Assembly: GCF_014650175.1 (NCBI RefSeq)
Contig: NZ_BMUL01000005.1
Span: 145,969-209,968, forward strand
DNA: 64,000 bases
Direction: 5' to 3'
Origin: Streptomyces termitum
GTDB lineage: Bacteria; Actinomycetota; Actinomycetes; Streptomycetales; Streptomycetaceae
Shown: positions 16,243 through 24,764 of the stretch, in pieces
How the letters are laid out: every line of letters begins with the position of its first letter
Numbering within the stretch: the stretch's first letter is position 1
Translations under genes and position numbers: made by a program
Notes under the pieces: model-generated
Database searches by the model: none
Told to the model about the DNA's origin: nothing
The model's input: the letters and a program-made list of their open reading frames with translations, nothing else

Positions 16243-17514
16243 ATGGCCACCGAGGCCACGGCGCGCGGCGGCTACCGCGACATCCTCGGGGCGCCGCACG
16301 CGCTCCGGCTGCTCGTCGGCACCCTGGTCGGCCGGCTGCCCAACGGCACCGGCCCCATCGCCATGACCCTCTTCGTCCGCGACCAGGGCGGGAGCTACAG
16401 CCTGGCCGGCGGCCTGGTCGCGGCGTACGGCGTCGCCAACGCGATCGGCCAGCCCCTCCTCGGCCGGGCCGTCGACCTCAAGGGCCAGCCGCGCGTCCAG
16501 TTCCCCGCCGCCGTCCTCTCCGCCCTCGGCATGGCCCTCTTCGCCCTCACCGGCCTCGGCAACCTCCCGCTCGCCTACGCCGCCGTCGTCCTCGCCGGAC
16601 TCTTCACCCCGCCCCTGGAGGGCGGGCTGCGCGCCCTCTGGCCGAGCGTCCTGGGCCGCGAGGACCGAGTCCACCGGGCGTACGCCCTGGACGCGGTCGC
16701 CCAGGAGGTCATGTTCACCGTCGGCCCGCTCCTGGTGACCCTCCTGGTGGCCGTCCGGTCGCCCGCCGCCGCCCTCCTGGTCGTCAACGCCCTCGGCGTC
16801 CTCGGCGCCCTCTCCGTGGTGCTCTCCGAGCCCTCCCGGGCCTGGCGCTCCGCGCCCAGGGAGGCGCACTGGCTGGGGGCCCTGCGCTCGCCCGGACTGC
16901 TGGCGCTGCTCGGCTCCTTCTTCTTCGTCGGCCTGGCCCTGGGCTCCATCACGGTCGCCGCCATGGCCTACGCGGACGAGCGCGGCACCCCCTCCGTCTA
17001 CGGCTGGCTGATGGCCGCCCTGGGCCTCGGCGCGCTCCTCGGCGGCGTCCTCTACGGCGCCCGCCGGTGGACGGGTGCCCCCGAGGGGCGGCTGCGGGTC
17101 CTGGTCCTGCTCCTGGCGGTCTGCTACCTGCCGCTGGTCCTCACCCCCGGGCCGCTCGCCATGACGGGCCTCGCGGCCCTCGCGGGCGTCTTCCTCGCCC
17201 CCGTCCTGGCCTGCGCCTTCATCGTGGTGGACCGGCACGCCCCGGCGGGCACGGTGACCGAGGCGTTCTCCTGGCTGGTGACCACCTTCGGGGTCGGCGC
17301 GGCCCTCGGCTCGGCCGCCGCGGGGCCCGCCCTGGAACTGGCCGGGACGCGGGCCGGATTCGCCGTGGCGGGTGTCGGGGGCCTGGTCGCCCTGCTGGTG
17401 CTGCTCGCCACCGGCCGGGTGCTCGGCGACCCCGACGCGCCCGGGAAGGGCTCGCGACACGCCGTCCGCGGGGGCGGCGCGAGCCCCGTACACACCGAAA
17501 AGAACGCCCTCTGA
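16243..17514 (+). CDS. Major facilitator superfamily transporter
   Basis: The 423-residue protein has about 12 hydrophobic segments and the MFS signature between segments 2 and 3, in GQPLLGRAVDLKGQPRVQ. Substrate is unknown; related proteins are drug or sugar exporters. ATG 16243 with GGAGGGGAG upstream is chosen. An ATG at 16186 in the same frame would place the operator within the gene and is less likely. Control by the divergent LacI protein is inferred from the shared intergenic inverted repeat. It ends 69 bp before pafA, and the pafA promoter lies in that gap. Confidence 0.85.
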   Translation: MATEATARGGYRDILGAPHALRLLVGTLVGRLPNGTGPIAMTLFVRDQGGSYSLAGGLVAAYGVANAIGQPLLGRAVDLKGQPRVQFPAAVLSALGMALFALTGLGNLPLAYAAVVLAGLFTPPLEGGLRALWPSVLGREDRVHRAYALDAVAQEVMFTVGPLLVTLLVAVRSPAAALLVVNALGVLGALSVVLSEPSRAWRSAPREAHWLGALRSPGLLALLGSFFFVGLALGSITVAAMAYADERGTPSVYGWLMAALGLGALLGGVLYGARRWTGAPEGRLRVLVLLLAVCYLPLVLTPGPLAMTGLAALAGVFLAPVLACAFIVVDRHAPAGTVTEAFSWLVTTFGVGAALGSAAAGPALELAGTRAGFAVAGVGGLVALLVLLATGRVLGDPDAPGKGSRHAVRGGGASPVHTEKNAL

Positions 17515-17571
17515 TCGGAAAATGATCGAAACGGAAACGCCCAACCCGGTTTCAGGGCAGGCCGTCAGGCG

Positions 17572-17577
17572 TAATGT
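17572..17577 (+). promoter_or_regulatory. Leaderless-type -10 box of pafA
   Basis: TAATGT stands 6 nt before ATG 17584, and there is no Shine-Dalgarno. TTTCAG (17550-17555) is a weak -35 at 16-nt spacing. Confidence 0.6.
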
Positions 17578-17583
17578 TCAGAC

Positions 17584-18945
17584 ATGGACCGCCGCATTTT
17601 CGGGCTGGAGAACGAGTACGGCGTCACGTGCACGTTCAGGGGACAGCGCCGACTGTCTCCTGACGAAGTGGCGCGGTACCTCTTCCGCCGTGTCGTGTCA
17701 TGGGGCCGCAGCAGCAATGTGTTCCTGCGGAACGGCGCCCGCCTGTACCTCGACGTGGGTTCGCATCCGGAATACGCCACACCGGAATGTGACGACGTGA
17801 TCGAACTCGTCACCCACGACAAGGCCGGCGAGCGCATTCTGGAAGGACTTCTCGTCGACGCCGAACGCCGCCTGCACGAGGAGGGAATCGCGGGCGACGT
17901 CTACCTTTTCAAGAACAACACCGACTCGGCCGGAAACTCGTACGGGTGCCACGAGAACTACCTCGTCGCCCGGCACGGCGAGTTCTCCCGGCTCGCGGAC
18001 ATCCTCATCCCCTTCCTGGTCACCCGTCAGCTGATCTGCGGCGCCGGCAAGGTGCTCCAGACGCCGCGCGGTGCCGTCTACTGCGTCTCCCAGCGCGCCG
18101 AGCACATCTGGGAGGGCGTCAGCTCCGCCACCACCCGCTCCCGGCCCATCATCAACACCCGGGACGAGCCGCACGCCGACGCGGAGCGCTACCGCCGGCT
18201 CCACGTCATCGTCGGCGACTCGAACATGTCGGAGACGACGATGCTGCTCAAGGTCGGCGCCACCGACCTCGTGCTGCGGATGATCGAGGCCGGCACGGTG
18301 ATGCGCGACCTGACCCTGGAGAACCCGATCCGGGCGATCCGCGAGGTCAGCCACGACATCACCGGCCAGCGCAAGGTGCGCCTGGCCAGCGGCCGGGAGG
18401 CGTCGGCGCTGGAGGTGCAGCGCGAGTACTACGAGAAGGCGTCTGACTTCGTCGACCGGCGCGGCATCCGCTCCGGCACGGTCGCCCAGGTGCTCGAACT
18501 GTGGGGCCGCACGCTCGACGCGATCGAGCAGGAGGAACTGGACCGCATCCAGACGGAGATCGACTGGGTGATGAAGTACAAGCTCATCGAGCGGTACCGG
18601 GCCAAGCACAACATGACCATGTCGAACCCGCGGGTCGCCCAGATAGACCTCGCGTACCACGACATCCACCGCCGCCGCGGGCTGTACTACCTGCTCCAGA
18701 AGAACGGGCAGGCGGCCCGGATCTGCAACGACGTGAAGATCTTCGAGGGCAAGTCGGTGCCCCCGCAGACCACCCGGGCCCGGCTCCGCGGCGACTTCAT
18801 CCGCCGCGCCCAGGAGCAGCGCCGGGACTTCACGGTCGACTGGGTCCACCTCAAGCTCAACGACCAGGCGCAGCGCACGGTCCTGTGCAAGGACCCGTTC
18901 CGCTCGGTGGACGACCGGGTGGAGAAGCTGATCGCCGGTATGTAG
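17584..18945 (+). CDS. pafA: Pup-protein ligase PafA
   Basis: PafA uses ATP to phosphorylate the C-terminal Glu of Pup and joins it to lysine side chains. The 453-residue protein starts [16 protein letters not shown], with the ATP-binding Glu, followed by the catalytic Asp in [17 protein letters not shown]. It lacks the Dop-specific insertion. [19 protein letters not shown] and [17 protein letters not shown] are conserved across the family. The ATG at 17584 is supported by a TAATGT box exactly 6 nt upstream, so the message is probably leaderless. It is separated from prcA by the LacI/MFS pair and has its own terminator. Confidence 0.97.
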   Translation: MDRRIFGLENEYGVTCTFRGQRRLSPDEVARYLFRRVVSWGRSSNVFLRNGARLYLDVGSHPEYATPECDDVIELVTHDKAGERILEGLLVDAERRLHEEGIAGDVYLFKNNTDSAGNSYGCHENYLVARHGEFSRLADILIPFLVTRQLICGAGKVLQTPRGAVYCVSQRAEHIWEGVSSATTRSRPIINTRDEPHADAERYRRLHVIVGDSNMSETTMLLKVGATDLVLRMIEAGTVMRDLTLENPIRAIREVSHDITGQRKVRLASGREASALEVQREYYEKASDFVDRRGIRSGTVAQVLELWGRTLDAIEQEELDRIQTEIDWVMKYKLIERYRAKHNMTMSNPRVAQIDLAYHDIHRRRGLYYLLQKNGQAARICNDVKIFEGKSVPPQTTRARLRGDFIRRAQEQRRDFTVDWVHLKLNDQAQRTVLCKDPFRSVDDRVEKLIAGM

Positions 18946-18966
18946 GACGGTCGCACGATCGGATCG

Positions 18967-18995
18967 GGGCCCCGCGCGCACGGCGTGCGGGGCCC
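18967..18995 (+). terminator. Terminator of pafA
   Basis: GGGCCCCGC (18967-18975) pairs perfectly with GCGGGGCCC (18987-18995), and the stem extends by about three inner pairs including one G-U. Confidence 0.7.
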
Positions 18996-19017
18996 TGGAC
19001 GTCACGGGCGGGTCCCC

Positions 19018-19023
19018 TAGAGT
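19018..19023 (+). promoter_or_regulatory. Candidate -10 box of the FKBP lipoprotein gene
   Basis: TAGAGT fits TANNNT and leaves a leader of about 35 nt ending with TGAGGA before GTG 19064. Confidence 0.4.
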
Positions 19024-19063
19024 GTCGGGACAACTACTGTGCCGTCTGAGATCTGAGGAACAC

Positions 19064-20002
19064 GTGCGCCGACTTGCCGGCCTTATCGTCGTCCCGCTGC
19101 TGCTGCTCTCCACAGCGGCGTGCGGCAGCGAAGACAAGGGCTCCGATAACGCCTCGATGACCAACGGGCTGCCCGCCATCACCGCGGGCGCGAAGTTCGG
19201 GGAGAAGCCCACCCTGGCCAAGGGCGAGGGCGACCCGCCGAAGGACCTCAAGGTCAACGTCATCAGCGAGGGCGACGGCCCGGTGACCAAGGACGGCGAC
19301 GCCCTCCAGGTCAACTACCTGGGTCAGACCTGGGACTCGACGACCCCCTTCGACAACAGCTTCGACAAGAAGGAGCCGTTCACCCTCACCCTCGGCGCCG
19401 GCCAGGTCATCAAGGGCTGGGACCAGGGGCTGAAGGGCCAGAAGGTCGGCAGCCGCGTCGAGATCGGCATCCCGCCGGAGCTCGGCTACGGCGAGCAGGG
19501 CTCGCCCCCGAGCATCAAGGGCGGCGCCACCCTCGTCTTCGTCGTCGACATCCTGAAGGCGACCACGGTCCCGAAGTCCGCCGAGGGCACCGAGGTCCCG
19601 CAGACCGACGCCAAGCTGCCCAAGGTCGGCACCAACACCGACGGCAAGGCCCCGTCGCTGACCGTGCCCAAGAACGACCCGCCGAAGGCGCTCGTCTCGA
19701 ACTACGTCATCGAGGGCAAGGGCGAGGCGGTCAAGGCCACCGACACCCTGACCGTCCAGTACCAGGGCGTGCTCTGGAAGGACGGCAAGAAGTTCGACAG
19801 CTCGTACGACCGCGGCGCCCCCGCCACCTTCCAGCTCGCCGGTGTCATCCAGGGCTGGAGCAAGGGCCTGGAGGGCAAGAAGGTCGGCAGCCGCGTGCTG
19901 CTCGTCGTCCCGCCGGCCGACGGCTACGGCGACCAGGCGCAGGGTCCGATCCCGGCGAACTCGACCCTCGTCTTCACCGTCGACATCCTGGCCAAGCAGT
20001 AG
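19064..20002 (+). CDS. Exported lipoprotein with two FKBP-type prolyl isomerase domains
   Basis: The 312-residue protein has a signal peptide ending in the lipobox STAAC (Cys20), so it should be anchored outside the membrane. Two FKBP domains follow, about residues 65-165 and 215-312. Each has the core VNYLGQTWD or VQYQGVLWKDG, followed by IKGWDQGLKGQKVGSR or IQGWSKGLEGKKVGSR, with the hydrophobic pocket Trp present in both. FKBPs catalyse cis-trans isomerisation of prolyl bonds and help fold secreted proteins. GTG 19064 follows TGAGGA. The next gene encodes a one-domain cytoplasmic FKBP, so the pair probably arose by duplication. Confidence 0.9.
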   Translation: MRRLAGLIVVPLLLLSTAACGSEDKGSDNASMTNGLPAITAGAKFGEKPTLAKGEGDPPKDLKVNVISEGDGPVTKDGDALQVNYLGQTWDSTTPFDNSFDKKEPFTLTLGAGQVIKGWDQGLKGQKVGSRVEIGIPPELGYGEQGSPPSIKGGATLVFVVDILKATTVPKSAEGTEVPQTDAKLPKVGTNTDGKAPSLTVPKNDPPKALVSNYVIEGKGEAVKATDTLTVQYQGVLWKDGKKFDSSYDRGAPATFQLAGVIQGWSKGLEGKKVGSRVLLVVPPADGYGDQAQGPIPANSTLVFTVDILAKQ

Positions 20003-20033
20003 CGGTCACCGCGCGCCCCGCACCGCCGCACGG

Positions 20034-20039
20034 TAGGTT
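20034..20039 (+). promoter_or_regulatory. Candidate -10 box of the small FKBP gene
   Basis: TAGGTT fits TANNNT and lies 57 nt before GTG 20097, which has GAGGAG at 20082-20087. Confidence 0.35.
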
Positions 20040-20096
20040 GTCGGGGTCGCGCGGACCGTCGTCCGCGCGGTTCATCGCTATGAGGAGCACACAGCA

Positions 20097-20477
20097 GTGA
20101 GCATCGAGAAGCCCGAGGTCGACTTCCCGGGCGGCGAGCCGCCGGCCGACCTGGAGATCAAGGACATCTGGGAGGGCGACGGCGAGACCGCCGCCGCCGG
20201 TGACCTCGTCAAGGTCCACTACGTCGGTGTCTCCTTCGACTCCGGCGAGGAGTTCGACGCCTCCTGGAACCGCGGCGGTCCGCTCGACTTCCAGCTCGGC
20301 GTCGGCATGGTCATCCAGGGCTGGGACCGGGGCGTCCAGGGCATGAAGGTCGGCGGTCGCCGCCAGCTCGTCATCCCCGCCCACCTCGCCTACGGCGACC
20401 AGGGCGCGGGCGGCAAGATCGGTCCCGGCGAGACGCTGATCTTCGTCTGCGACCTGGTGGCCGTGAAGAAGCCCTGA
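20097..20477 (+). CDS. FKBP-type peptidyl-prolyl cis-trans isomerase
   Basis: A compact 126-residue single-domain FKBP with no signal peptide, so cytoplasmic. Conserved pocket residues are seen in VHYVGVSFDSGEEFDASW, FQLGVGMVIQGWDRGVQGMKVGGRR, IPAHLAYGDQGAGGKI and LIFVCDLVAV. Such proteins speed up proline-limited folding and are often sensitive to FK506-type macrolides. GTG 20097 has GAGGAG at good spacing. It follows the two-domain lipoprotein FKBP by 94 bp but has its own promoter candidate, and it ends in the window's best intrinsic terminator. Confidence 0.94.
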   Translation: MSIEKPEVDFPGGEPPADLEIKDIWEGDGETAAAGDLVKVHYVGVSFDSGEEFDASWNRGGPLDFQLGVGMVIQGWDRGVQGMKVGGRRQLVIPAHLAYGDQGAGGKIGPGETLIFVCDLVAVKKP

Positions 20478-20494
20478 CCGGGCCCCACGCACCG

Positions 20495-20535
20495 GCCGAG
20501 GGCCCCCGCCTCCGCGGCGGGGGCCCTCGGCTTTT
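20495..20535 (+). terminator. Classical intrinsic terminator after the FKBP gene
   Basis: A perfect 16-bp stem (20495-20510 with 20516-20531) with a 5-nt loop is followed directly by TTTT (20532-20535), one of the few here with a T-run. Confidence 0.9.
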
Positions 20536-20555
20536 GTCCGGACACCCCGGGGCGG

Positions 20556-20561
20556 TACGGT
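20556..20561 (+). promoter_or_regulatory. Candidate -10 box of pafBC
   Basis: TACGGT fits TANNNT, about 45 nt before ATG 20606. Confidence 0.35.
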
Positions 20562-20605
20562 CGGACGTCCGAGAACGGAACCGGGGAAGAGGGTGCAAGG
20601 CGTCC

Positions 20606-21562
20606 ATGGCGATTGCCAAGGCCGAGCGGCTCATGAATCTCGCGCTGTGCCTGCTCGGGACGCGCCGCGCGCTGAGCAAGCGCGAACTGCGCGGCTCGAT
20701 CGAGGCCTATCTGGAGGCCAGCGGCGACGAAGCCTTCAACCGCATGTTCGAGCGTGACAAGGACGACCTCCGCGAGCTGGGCCTCGTGATCGAGACCGTG
20801 GAGAACCTCGACGGCGAGATCGGCTACCTCGCCCGCCGCGACTCCAACCGCCTCCCGCCGATCACCCTCGACGCCGAGGAGGCCGCCGCCCTCGGCCTGG
20901 CCGCCAAGGTCTGGCAGCAGGCCCGGCTCGCCGGCGCCGCCAGCGGCGCCCTCCAGAAGCTGCGCGCCGCCGGCATGCCCGAGGCGGAGGACGCGTACGA
21001 CCTCCAGCCCAGCGCCCTCGAACCGCGCATCCCCGTCCGGGAGGCCGCCTTCGAGCCGCTCATGCTGGCCTGCCGCGACCGCCGCCCCGTCGTCTTCGAC
21101 TACCACAAGTCCAACGCGGCCCGCCCCGAGCCGAGGCACGTCGAGCCCTGGACCCTGGAGTGCTGGCGCGGCCACTGGTACCTGGCCGGCTGGGACCGCG
21201 ACCGCGGCGCCGAGCGGGTCTTCCGCCTCTCCCGCATCTCCGGCCGGGTCCGCTCCCGGGCCGGCGCCTTCACCGCGCCCGTGCCCGACGCCGTCACCGT
21301 CCGCGAGACGGTGGAGAGCTGGGCCGGCGAGACCGCCACCCGCTCCGCCCGCATCCGGCTGCGGACCGGCTGCGGCTACCCGCTGCGGGCCCGCGCCACC
21401 GAGACCAGCGAGGGCGCCGACGGCTGGGACGAGCTGGAGATCCCGTACGGGCACGGCCTCGACGCCTGGCTGGTCGAGTTCGGCCCCGACGTCGTCGTAC
21501 TGGAACCGGCCGACCTGCGGGCCGGCGTGGTGGAGCGGCTGCGCGCCGTCGCCAAGGGCTGA
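20606..21562 (+). CDS. pafB: WYL-domain transcriptional regulator PafB
   Basis: The 318-residue protein has an N-terminal winged-helix region (ERLMNLALCLLGTRRALSKRELR) and a WYL domain with PVVFDYHKSNA, HVEPWTLECWRGHWYLAGWDRDRGAERVF-type core residues and a C-terminal extension. PafB and PafC form a heterodimer that activates DNA-damage genes independently of LexA in mycobacteria. The pair sits next to pafA in most actinobacteria but is not needed for pupylation. ATG 20606 is chosen from the conserved start MAIAKAERLMNL; the ribosome binding site is weak. It is 16 bp upstream of pafC. Confidence 0.9.
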   Translation: MAIAKAERLMNLALCLLGTRRALSKRELRGSIEAYLEASGDEAFNRMFERDKDDLRELGLVIETVENLDGEIGYLARRDSNRLPPITLDAEEAAALGLAAKVWQQARLAGAASGALQKLRAAGMPEAEDAYDLQPSALEPRIPVREAAFEPLMLACRDRRPVVFDYHKSNAARPEPRHVEPWTLECWRGHWYLAGWDRDRGAERVFRLSRISGRVRSRAGAFTAPVPDAVTVRETVESWAGETATRSARIRLRTGCGYPLRARATETSEGADGWDELEIPYGHGLDAWLVEFGPDVVVLEPADLRAGVVERLRAVAKG

Positions 21563-21578
21563 GGGGAAGACGGACCGC

Positions 21579-22532
21579 ATGGCTGCCAACGCGATCGACC
21601 AGACGAGGCGGATGCTCTCCCTCGTCACCTACCTCCGCGAGCGCCCCGGCGCCCACGTCGCCGACGTGGCCCGCGCCTTCGGCATCACCGAGGACGAGCT
21701 GATCTCCGACCTCGACGTGCTGCCCATGTGCGGCACCAGCTTCCGGGGCGGCGACCTGCTCGACATCGACACCGACGGCGACCGGATCTGGTGGCACAAC
21801 CCCGACGACGTCGCCGAGCCGCTGCGGCTCGCCGCCGACGAGGCCACCGCGCTGCTCGTCGCCGCCCGCGCCGTCGCCACCCTCCCCGGGCTGCGCGAGG
21901 GCGACCGGGACGCGCTGGTCCGGGCCACCGCCAAGCTGGAGGCCGCCGCGGGCGAGGCGGCCGGCGCGAGCGCCCGCCTCTCGGTCACCTTCGAGGCCGA
22001 GGGCGGCGTCTTCGCCGAGGTGGACCGGGCCATCTCCGAGCGCCGCAGGCTCTGGGTCCGCTACTACTCGCCGGCCCGCGACGAGCTGACCGAGCGCGAG
22101 GTCGACCCCATCCGCCTCTTCGCCGTCGGCCACACCTACATGGAGGCGTGGTGCCGGCTCTCCGAGGCGCGCCGCACCTTCCGCCTCGACCGGGTCGCCG
22201 AGATCCGCATCCTGGACGAGGCCGCCGCCCCGCCGGAGCTGGAGCTGCGCGACCTCTCCGAGGGGCTGGTCCAGCCGTCGGCGGACGACCCGGAGGTGGT
22301 GGTCGAGGTGGAGCCCGGCGGCCGCTGGGTCGCCGAGTACTACCCGCACGACCGGGCCGAGGAGCTGCCCGGCGGCGGACTGCGGATCACCCTGCGCACC
22401 CCCGACCCGGCCTCGCTGCGGCGGCTCGCGCTGCGGCTCGGCCGCGACGGCCGGATCGTCTCGCCGACCGGGCTCGCCGACAGCGCCCGGACGGCCGCGG
22501 CCGCCGCGCTCGCCGCGTACGAGGAGGCCTGA
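21579..22532 (+). CDS. pafC: WYL-domain transcriptional regulator PafC
   Basis: The 317-residue partner of PafB has a DeoR-like helix-turn-helix at the N terminus (RMLSLVTYLRERPGAHVADVARAFGITEDELISDL) and a WYL domain around RRLWVRYYSPARDELTEREVDPI and HTYMEAWCRLSEARRTFRLDRV. In mycobacteria the WYL domains bind a nucleic-acid signal of DNA damage. ATG 21579 follows GAGGGGAAG, and the short spacing indicates an operon with pafB. Both WYL domains look intact. Confidence 0.9.
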   Translation: MAANAIDQTRRMLSLVTYLRERPGAHVADVARAFGITEDELISDLDVLPMCGTSFRGGDLLDIDTDGDRIWWHNPDDVAEPLRLAADEATALLVAARAVATLPGLREGDRDALVRATAKLEAAAGEAAGASARLSVTFEAEGGVFAEVDRAISERRRLWVRYYSPARDELTEREVDPIRLFAVGHTYMEAWCRLSEARRTFRLDRVAEIRILDEAAAPPELELRDLSEGLVQPSADDPEVVVEVEPGGRWVAEYYPHDRAEELPGGGLRITLRTPDPASLRRLALRLGRDGRIVSPTGLADSARTAAAAALAAYEEA

Positions 22533-22665
22533 GCCGATCCCGTACGGCCGCCGGACCGCTCCCTCGCGCGGGGGAGCGGGCGCGGCCGGGTGTGACGCCC
22601 GCGGCGCGGGCGGCGCTGTTCATGACGTACCCACGGACACCGCGGGTCCCGCCCGGGAGCATCCG

Positions 22666-22687
22666 GCCGGACCCCGCGGGGTCCGGC
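22666..22687. terminator. 22-bp perfect palindrome after pafC
   Basis: GCCGGACCCCG is followed directly by its complement, with no loop bases. It lies 133 nt after pafC and about 20 nt before the next ribosome binding site, so it could terminate pafBC or fold in the leader of the next message. Confidence 0.5.
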
Positions 22688-22697
22688 AAGGCCCGGA
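22678..22697 (+). repeat. 20-nt string shared with 31403-31422
   Basis: GGGGTCCGGCAAGGCCCGGA occurs here, 19 nt before a start codon, and again upstream of the MerR gene. Both copies are in predicted leaders. Confidence 0.4.
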
Positions 22698-22716
22698 GCA
22701 GAGAGAGTTGAGGGAA

Positions 22717-22968
22717 ATGTCCGTGATGCCCGGTATGGCGACGGTGGCCCCGGTCCTCTTCAAAGCGGCCTGCCCCGACTGCCGCCGCCGCTTCGAACTC
22801 ACCGCCGGCGCCCTGCGCCTGGCCATCGGAGCCAGCCGCCGCACCACCTTCTACTCCTTTACCTGCCCCGAGTGCGGCAGCGCCGTCCGCAAGCCCGCCG
22901 GAGACCGCATCGTCGAACTCCTCACCGGCGGCGGCGTCCGCACCCTCCGCCTCCACACCACCGCCTGA
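22717..22968 (+). CDS. Small zinc-ribbon-like protein, function unknown
   Basis: The 83-residue protein has two CxxC knuckles, ACPDC near residue 21 and TCPEC near residue 49, spaced like a zinc ribbon. Between them is a basic, mostly helical stretch (FELTAGALRLAIGASRRTTFYSF). I do not recognise the family beyond this; similar short proteins are often annotated as hypothetical in Streptomyces. Start choice is uncertain: TTG 22708, ATG 22717, ATG 22726 and ATG 22735 are all in frame. ATG 22717 has GAGGG close upstream. It is cytoplasmic and lies between pafC and the tat genes. Confidence 0.6.
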   Translation: MSVMPGMATVAPVLFKAACPDCRRRFELTAGALRLAIGASRRTTFYSFTCPECGSAVRKPAGDRIVELLTGGGVRTLRLHTTA

Positions 22969-22991
22969 ACCGCGCCGTACCGGCCAAAGGC

Positions 22992-22997
22992 TAGGCT
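22992..22997 (+). promoter_or_regulatory. Leaderless-type -10 box of the 65-aa membrane protein gene
   Basis: TAGGCT lies 6 nt before ATG 23004 with no Shine-Dalgarno, matching the pattern at pafA and trmI. Confidence 0.55.
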
Positions 22998-23003
22998 CGG
23001 CAC

Positions 23004-23201
23004 ATGTTCTGGCCCATGCTCGCCATCGCCCTCGGCTTCCTCGGCCTCGCCGTCCTCGGCACCCTCGCCGTCCGGGTGTTCCTGGAGGTCCGGCGCCTCG
23101 GCCGCCAAGTGGCCGTCACCACAGAACGGATCCAGCGCGCCGCCGAAGAACTGGAGACCGCGGCCGGCGGACTGGCCCGAACCGGCCGTTCCCTGCCCTG
23201 A
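23004..23201 (+). CDS. Small single-pass membrane protein, function unknown
   Basis: The 65-residue product starts with one transmembrane helix (FWPMLAIALGFLGLAVLGTLAVRVF) and continues as a charged amphipathic helix (LEVRRLGRQVAVTTERIQRAAEELETAAG). This resembles TatA/TatB in outline, but it lacks the Phe-Gly hinge, so I do not call it a Tat component. Its position directly upstream of tatA is suggestive. The ATG is supported by TAGGCT 6 nt upstream, a leaderless arrangement. I do not know its function. Confidence 0.65.
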   Translation: MFWPMLAIALGFLGLAVLGTLAVRVFLEVRRLGRQVAVTTERIQRAAEELETAAGGLARTGRSLP

Positions 23202-23275
23202 GTCGCGTGTCGGGTCCCGCACCGGGTCCCCCGGGTCGGGCACCCTCGGACGCAAGCGGGAGTACGCACGGGCAT

Positions 23276-23305
23276 TGCCCCGCGTTTACTCGTGCGGGTT
23301 ACGAT
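23276..23305 (+). promoter_or_regulatory. Candidate tatA promoter
   Basis: TTGCCC (23276-23281) and TACGAT (23300-23305) are spaced by 18 nt. The leader to ATG 23388 would be about 76 nt. Confidence 0.45.
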
Positions 23306-23387
23306 CGCAGGCAGCGCGGTGGCCGGACGCATGTCCGACCGGCCGGGCACGCACACCACTGTCGCCTCGGTGAAGAAGGTAAAAGCT

Positions 23388-23678
23388 ATGGGTAGGCTCG
23401 GCCCCACCGAGATCATTCTCATCCTCGTCGTCGTCATCCTGCTGTTCGGTGCCAAGAAGCTCCCGGACATGGCGCGCTCGCTGGGCAAGTCCGCCCGCAT
23501 CCTCAAGAGCGAGGCCAAGGCGATGAAGGCCGAGGACCAGCAGAGCGCCCCCGCCGACCCGCCGCAGCCCGCCGCGCCGGAGCAGCAGACCGCCGCCCCC
23601 CGGACCATCCAGGCCGCCCCCGGCGACGTCACCAGCTCGCGCCCCGTGGCCGAGCCCACGGACACCACCAAGCGCTGA
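23388..23678 (+). CDS. tatA: Twin-arginine translocase subunit TatA
   Basis: TatA oligomerises to form the passage for folded proteins with twin-arginine signals. The 96-residue protein begins [20 protein letters not shown], one transmembrane helix ending in the [23 protein letters not shown] motif: the FG hinge followed by the amphipathic helix. A Pro/Ala/Gln-rich tail of about 45 residues follows. ATG 23388 is chosen with GAAGAAGG upstream; the frame is open further upstream without support. tatC follows after 62 bp, so they form an operon; a tatB gene is not present here. Confidence 0.95.
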   Translation: MGRLGPTEIILILVVVILLFGAKKLPDMARSLGKSARILKSEAKAMKAEDQQSAPADPPQPAAPEQQTAAPRTIQAAPGDVTSSRPVAEPTDTTKR

Positions 23679-23740
23679 CCCGCCCCCGCCGCGGCCGCCG
23701 CGAGCCGGCGGCGGCTGCCGCACCGAGATGAGGACGTGGG

Positions 23741-24670
23741 TTGCTCAAGTCCGCCCGCAAGCAGGAGAAGGACCCCGAGGGCCGGATGCCCCTCGTGGAG
23801 CACCTGCGTGAACTCCGCAACCGCCTGGCGAAGGGCATCCTGGCCATCGCCGCGGTCACCATAGTGGCCCTCGTGTACAGCGAGGAGCTCATGCAGTTCC
23901 TGACCAAGTCGGTGCCCACCTGCACCAACGGCACCATCAGCAACGGCGGAAACTGCGCCATCGTCTCCTTCAACACGCTGATGGCCCCCTTCAGCACGAC
24001 CATCCAGGTCTCGCTCACGACCGGTCTGGTCGTCGCCAGCCCCGTCTGGCTGTACCAGCTCTGGGCCTTCGTCGCGCCCGGACTGCACAAGAAGGAGAAG
24101 AAGTACACGTACGCCTTCGTCGCGGCCGCCGTGCCCCTCTTCGGAGCCGGCGCCTACCTGGCGTACCTCATCCTGCCCATCAGCGTGAAGGTCCTCATCA
24201 GCCTCACGCCCGAGGGCTCCGCCAACATCCTCTCGCTCGGTGACGTCCTCGACTTCACCCTGCGCATGGTGCTGGTCTTCGGCCTCGCCTTCGAGCTGCC
24301 GCTCGTGCTCGTCATGCTGAACCTCACCGGAGTCCTCAGCGGCCGCCGCATGGCCCGCTGGTGGCGCGGAGTGATCATGGGCGTCTTCGTCTTCGGCGCC
24401 GTCATCACCCCCACCACCGACCCCGTCGGCATGATCGCCCTCGCCGGGCCGATCACCCTGCTCTACCTCGCCGCCGTCGGCTTCTCCCTCCTCAACGACC
24501 GGCGACGGGACCGCAACAACCCCGACGCCGAGCTCTCCGACGACGAGGCCTCGTCGCTCGACCTCACCCCCGAGCCCGTCCCCGCCGCCCGTCCCCTGCC
24601 CGAGCAGGCCACCGGCGACTCCGACGGGGCCCGTGCCCACCGCACGGGCGGATACGACGACATCACCTGA
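23741..24670 (+). CDS. tatC: Twin-arginine translocase subunit TatC
   Basis: TatC recognises the RR signal peptide. The 309-residue protein has six predicted membrane segments, the N-terminal motif MPLVEHLRELRNRL and the conserved FELPLVLVMLNLTGVL region with the essential Glu. An acidic cytoplasmic tail follows. The start is a TTG at 23741, six nt after GAGGA (23730-23734); no ATG or GTG in frame is closer. It is translated from the tatA message. Two Cys (TCTNG and NGGNCAIV) lie in the first periplasmic loop and could form a disulfide. Confidence 0.95.
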   Translation: MLKSARKQEKDPEGRMPLVEHLRELRNRLAKGILAIAAVTIVALVYSEELMQFLTKSVPTCTNGTISNGGNCAIVSFNTLMAPFSTTIQVSLTTGLVVASPVWLYQLWAFVAPGLHKKEKKYTYAFVAAAVPLFGAGAYLAYLILPISVKVLISLTPEGSANILSLGDVLDFTLRMVLVFGLAFELPLVLVMLNLTGVLSGRRMARWWRGVIMGVFVFGAVITPTTDPVGMIALAGPITLLYLAAVGFSLLNDRRRDRNNPDAELSDDEASSLDLTPEPVPAARPLPEQATGDSDGARAHRTGGYDDIT

Positions 24671-24727
24671 GCCGCCACCGCCGTGACCGGCACGAACCAC
24701 CGGTTACGGTCCGACGGGCCGGTCTTG

Positions 24728-24760
24728 TAGGGTCCCCCCAGACACCGTCCGGGGGGACCC
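24728..24760 (+). promoter_or_regulatory. Promoter / inverted repeat overlapping the dagK-like ribosome binding site
   Basis: TAGGGT (24728-24733) is a -10 candidate. GGGTCCCCCC (24730-24739) pairs perfectly with GGGGGGACCC (24751-24760), which contains the ribosome binding site 4 nt before ATG 24765. In read-through RNA from tatC the site would be hidden; a transcript starting at about 24740 lacks the left arm. Confidence 0.5.
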
Positions 24761-24764
24761 CGCC

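Noticed and set aside
23004..23201. Calling the 65-residue membrane protein TatB or a second TatA
   Set aside because: The Phe-Gly hinge and conserved Pro after the helix are missing.
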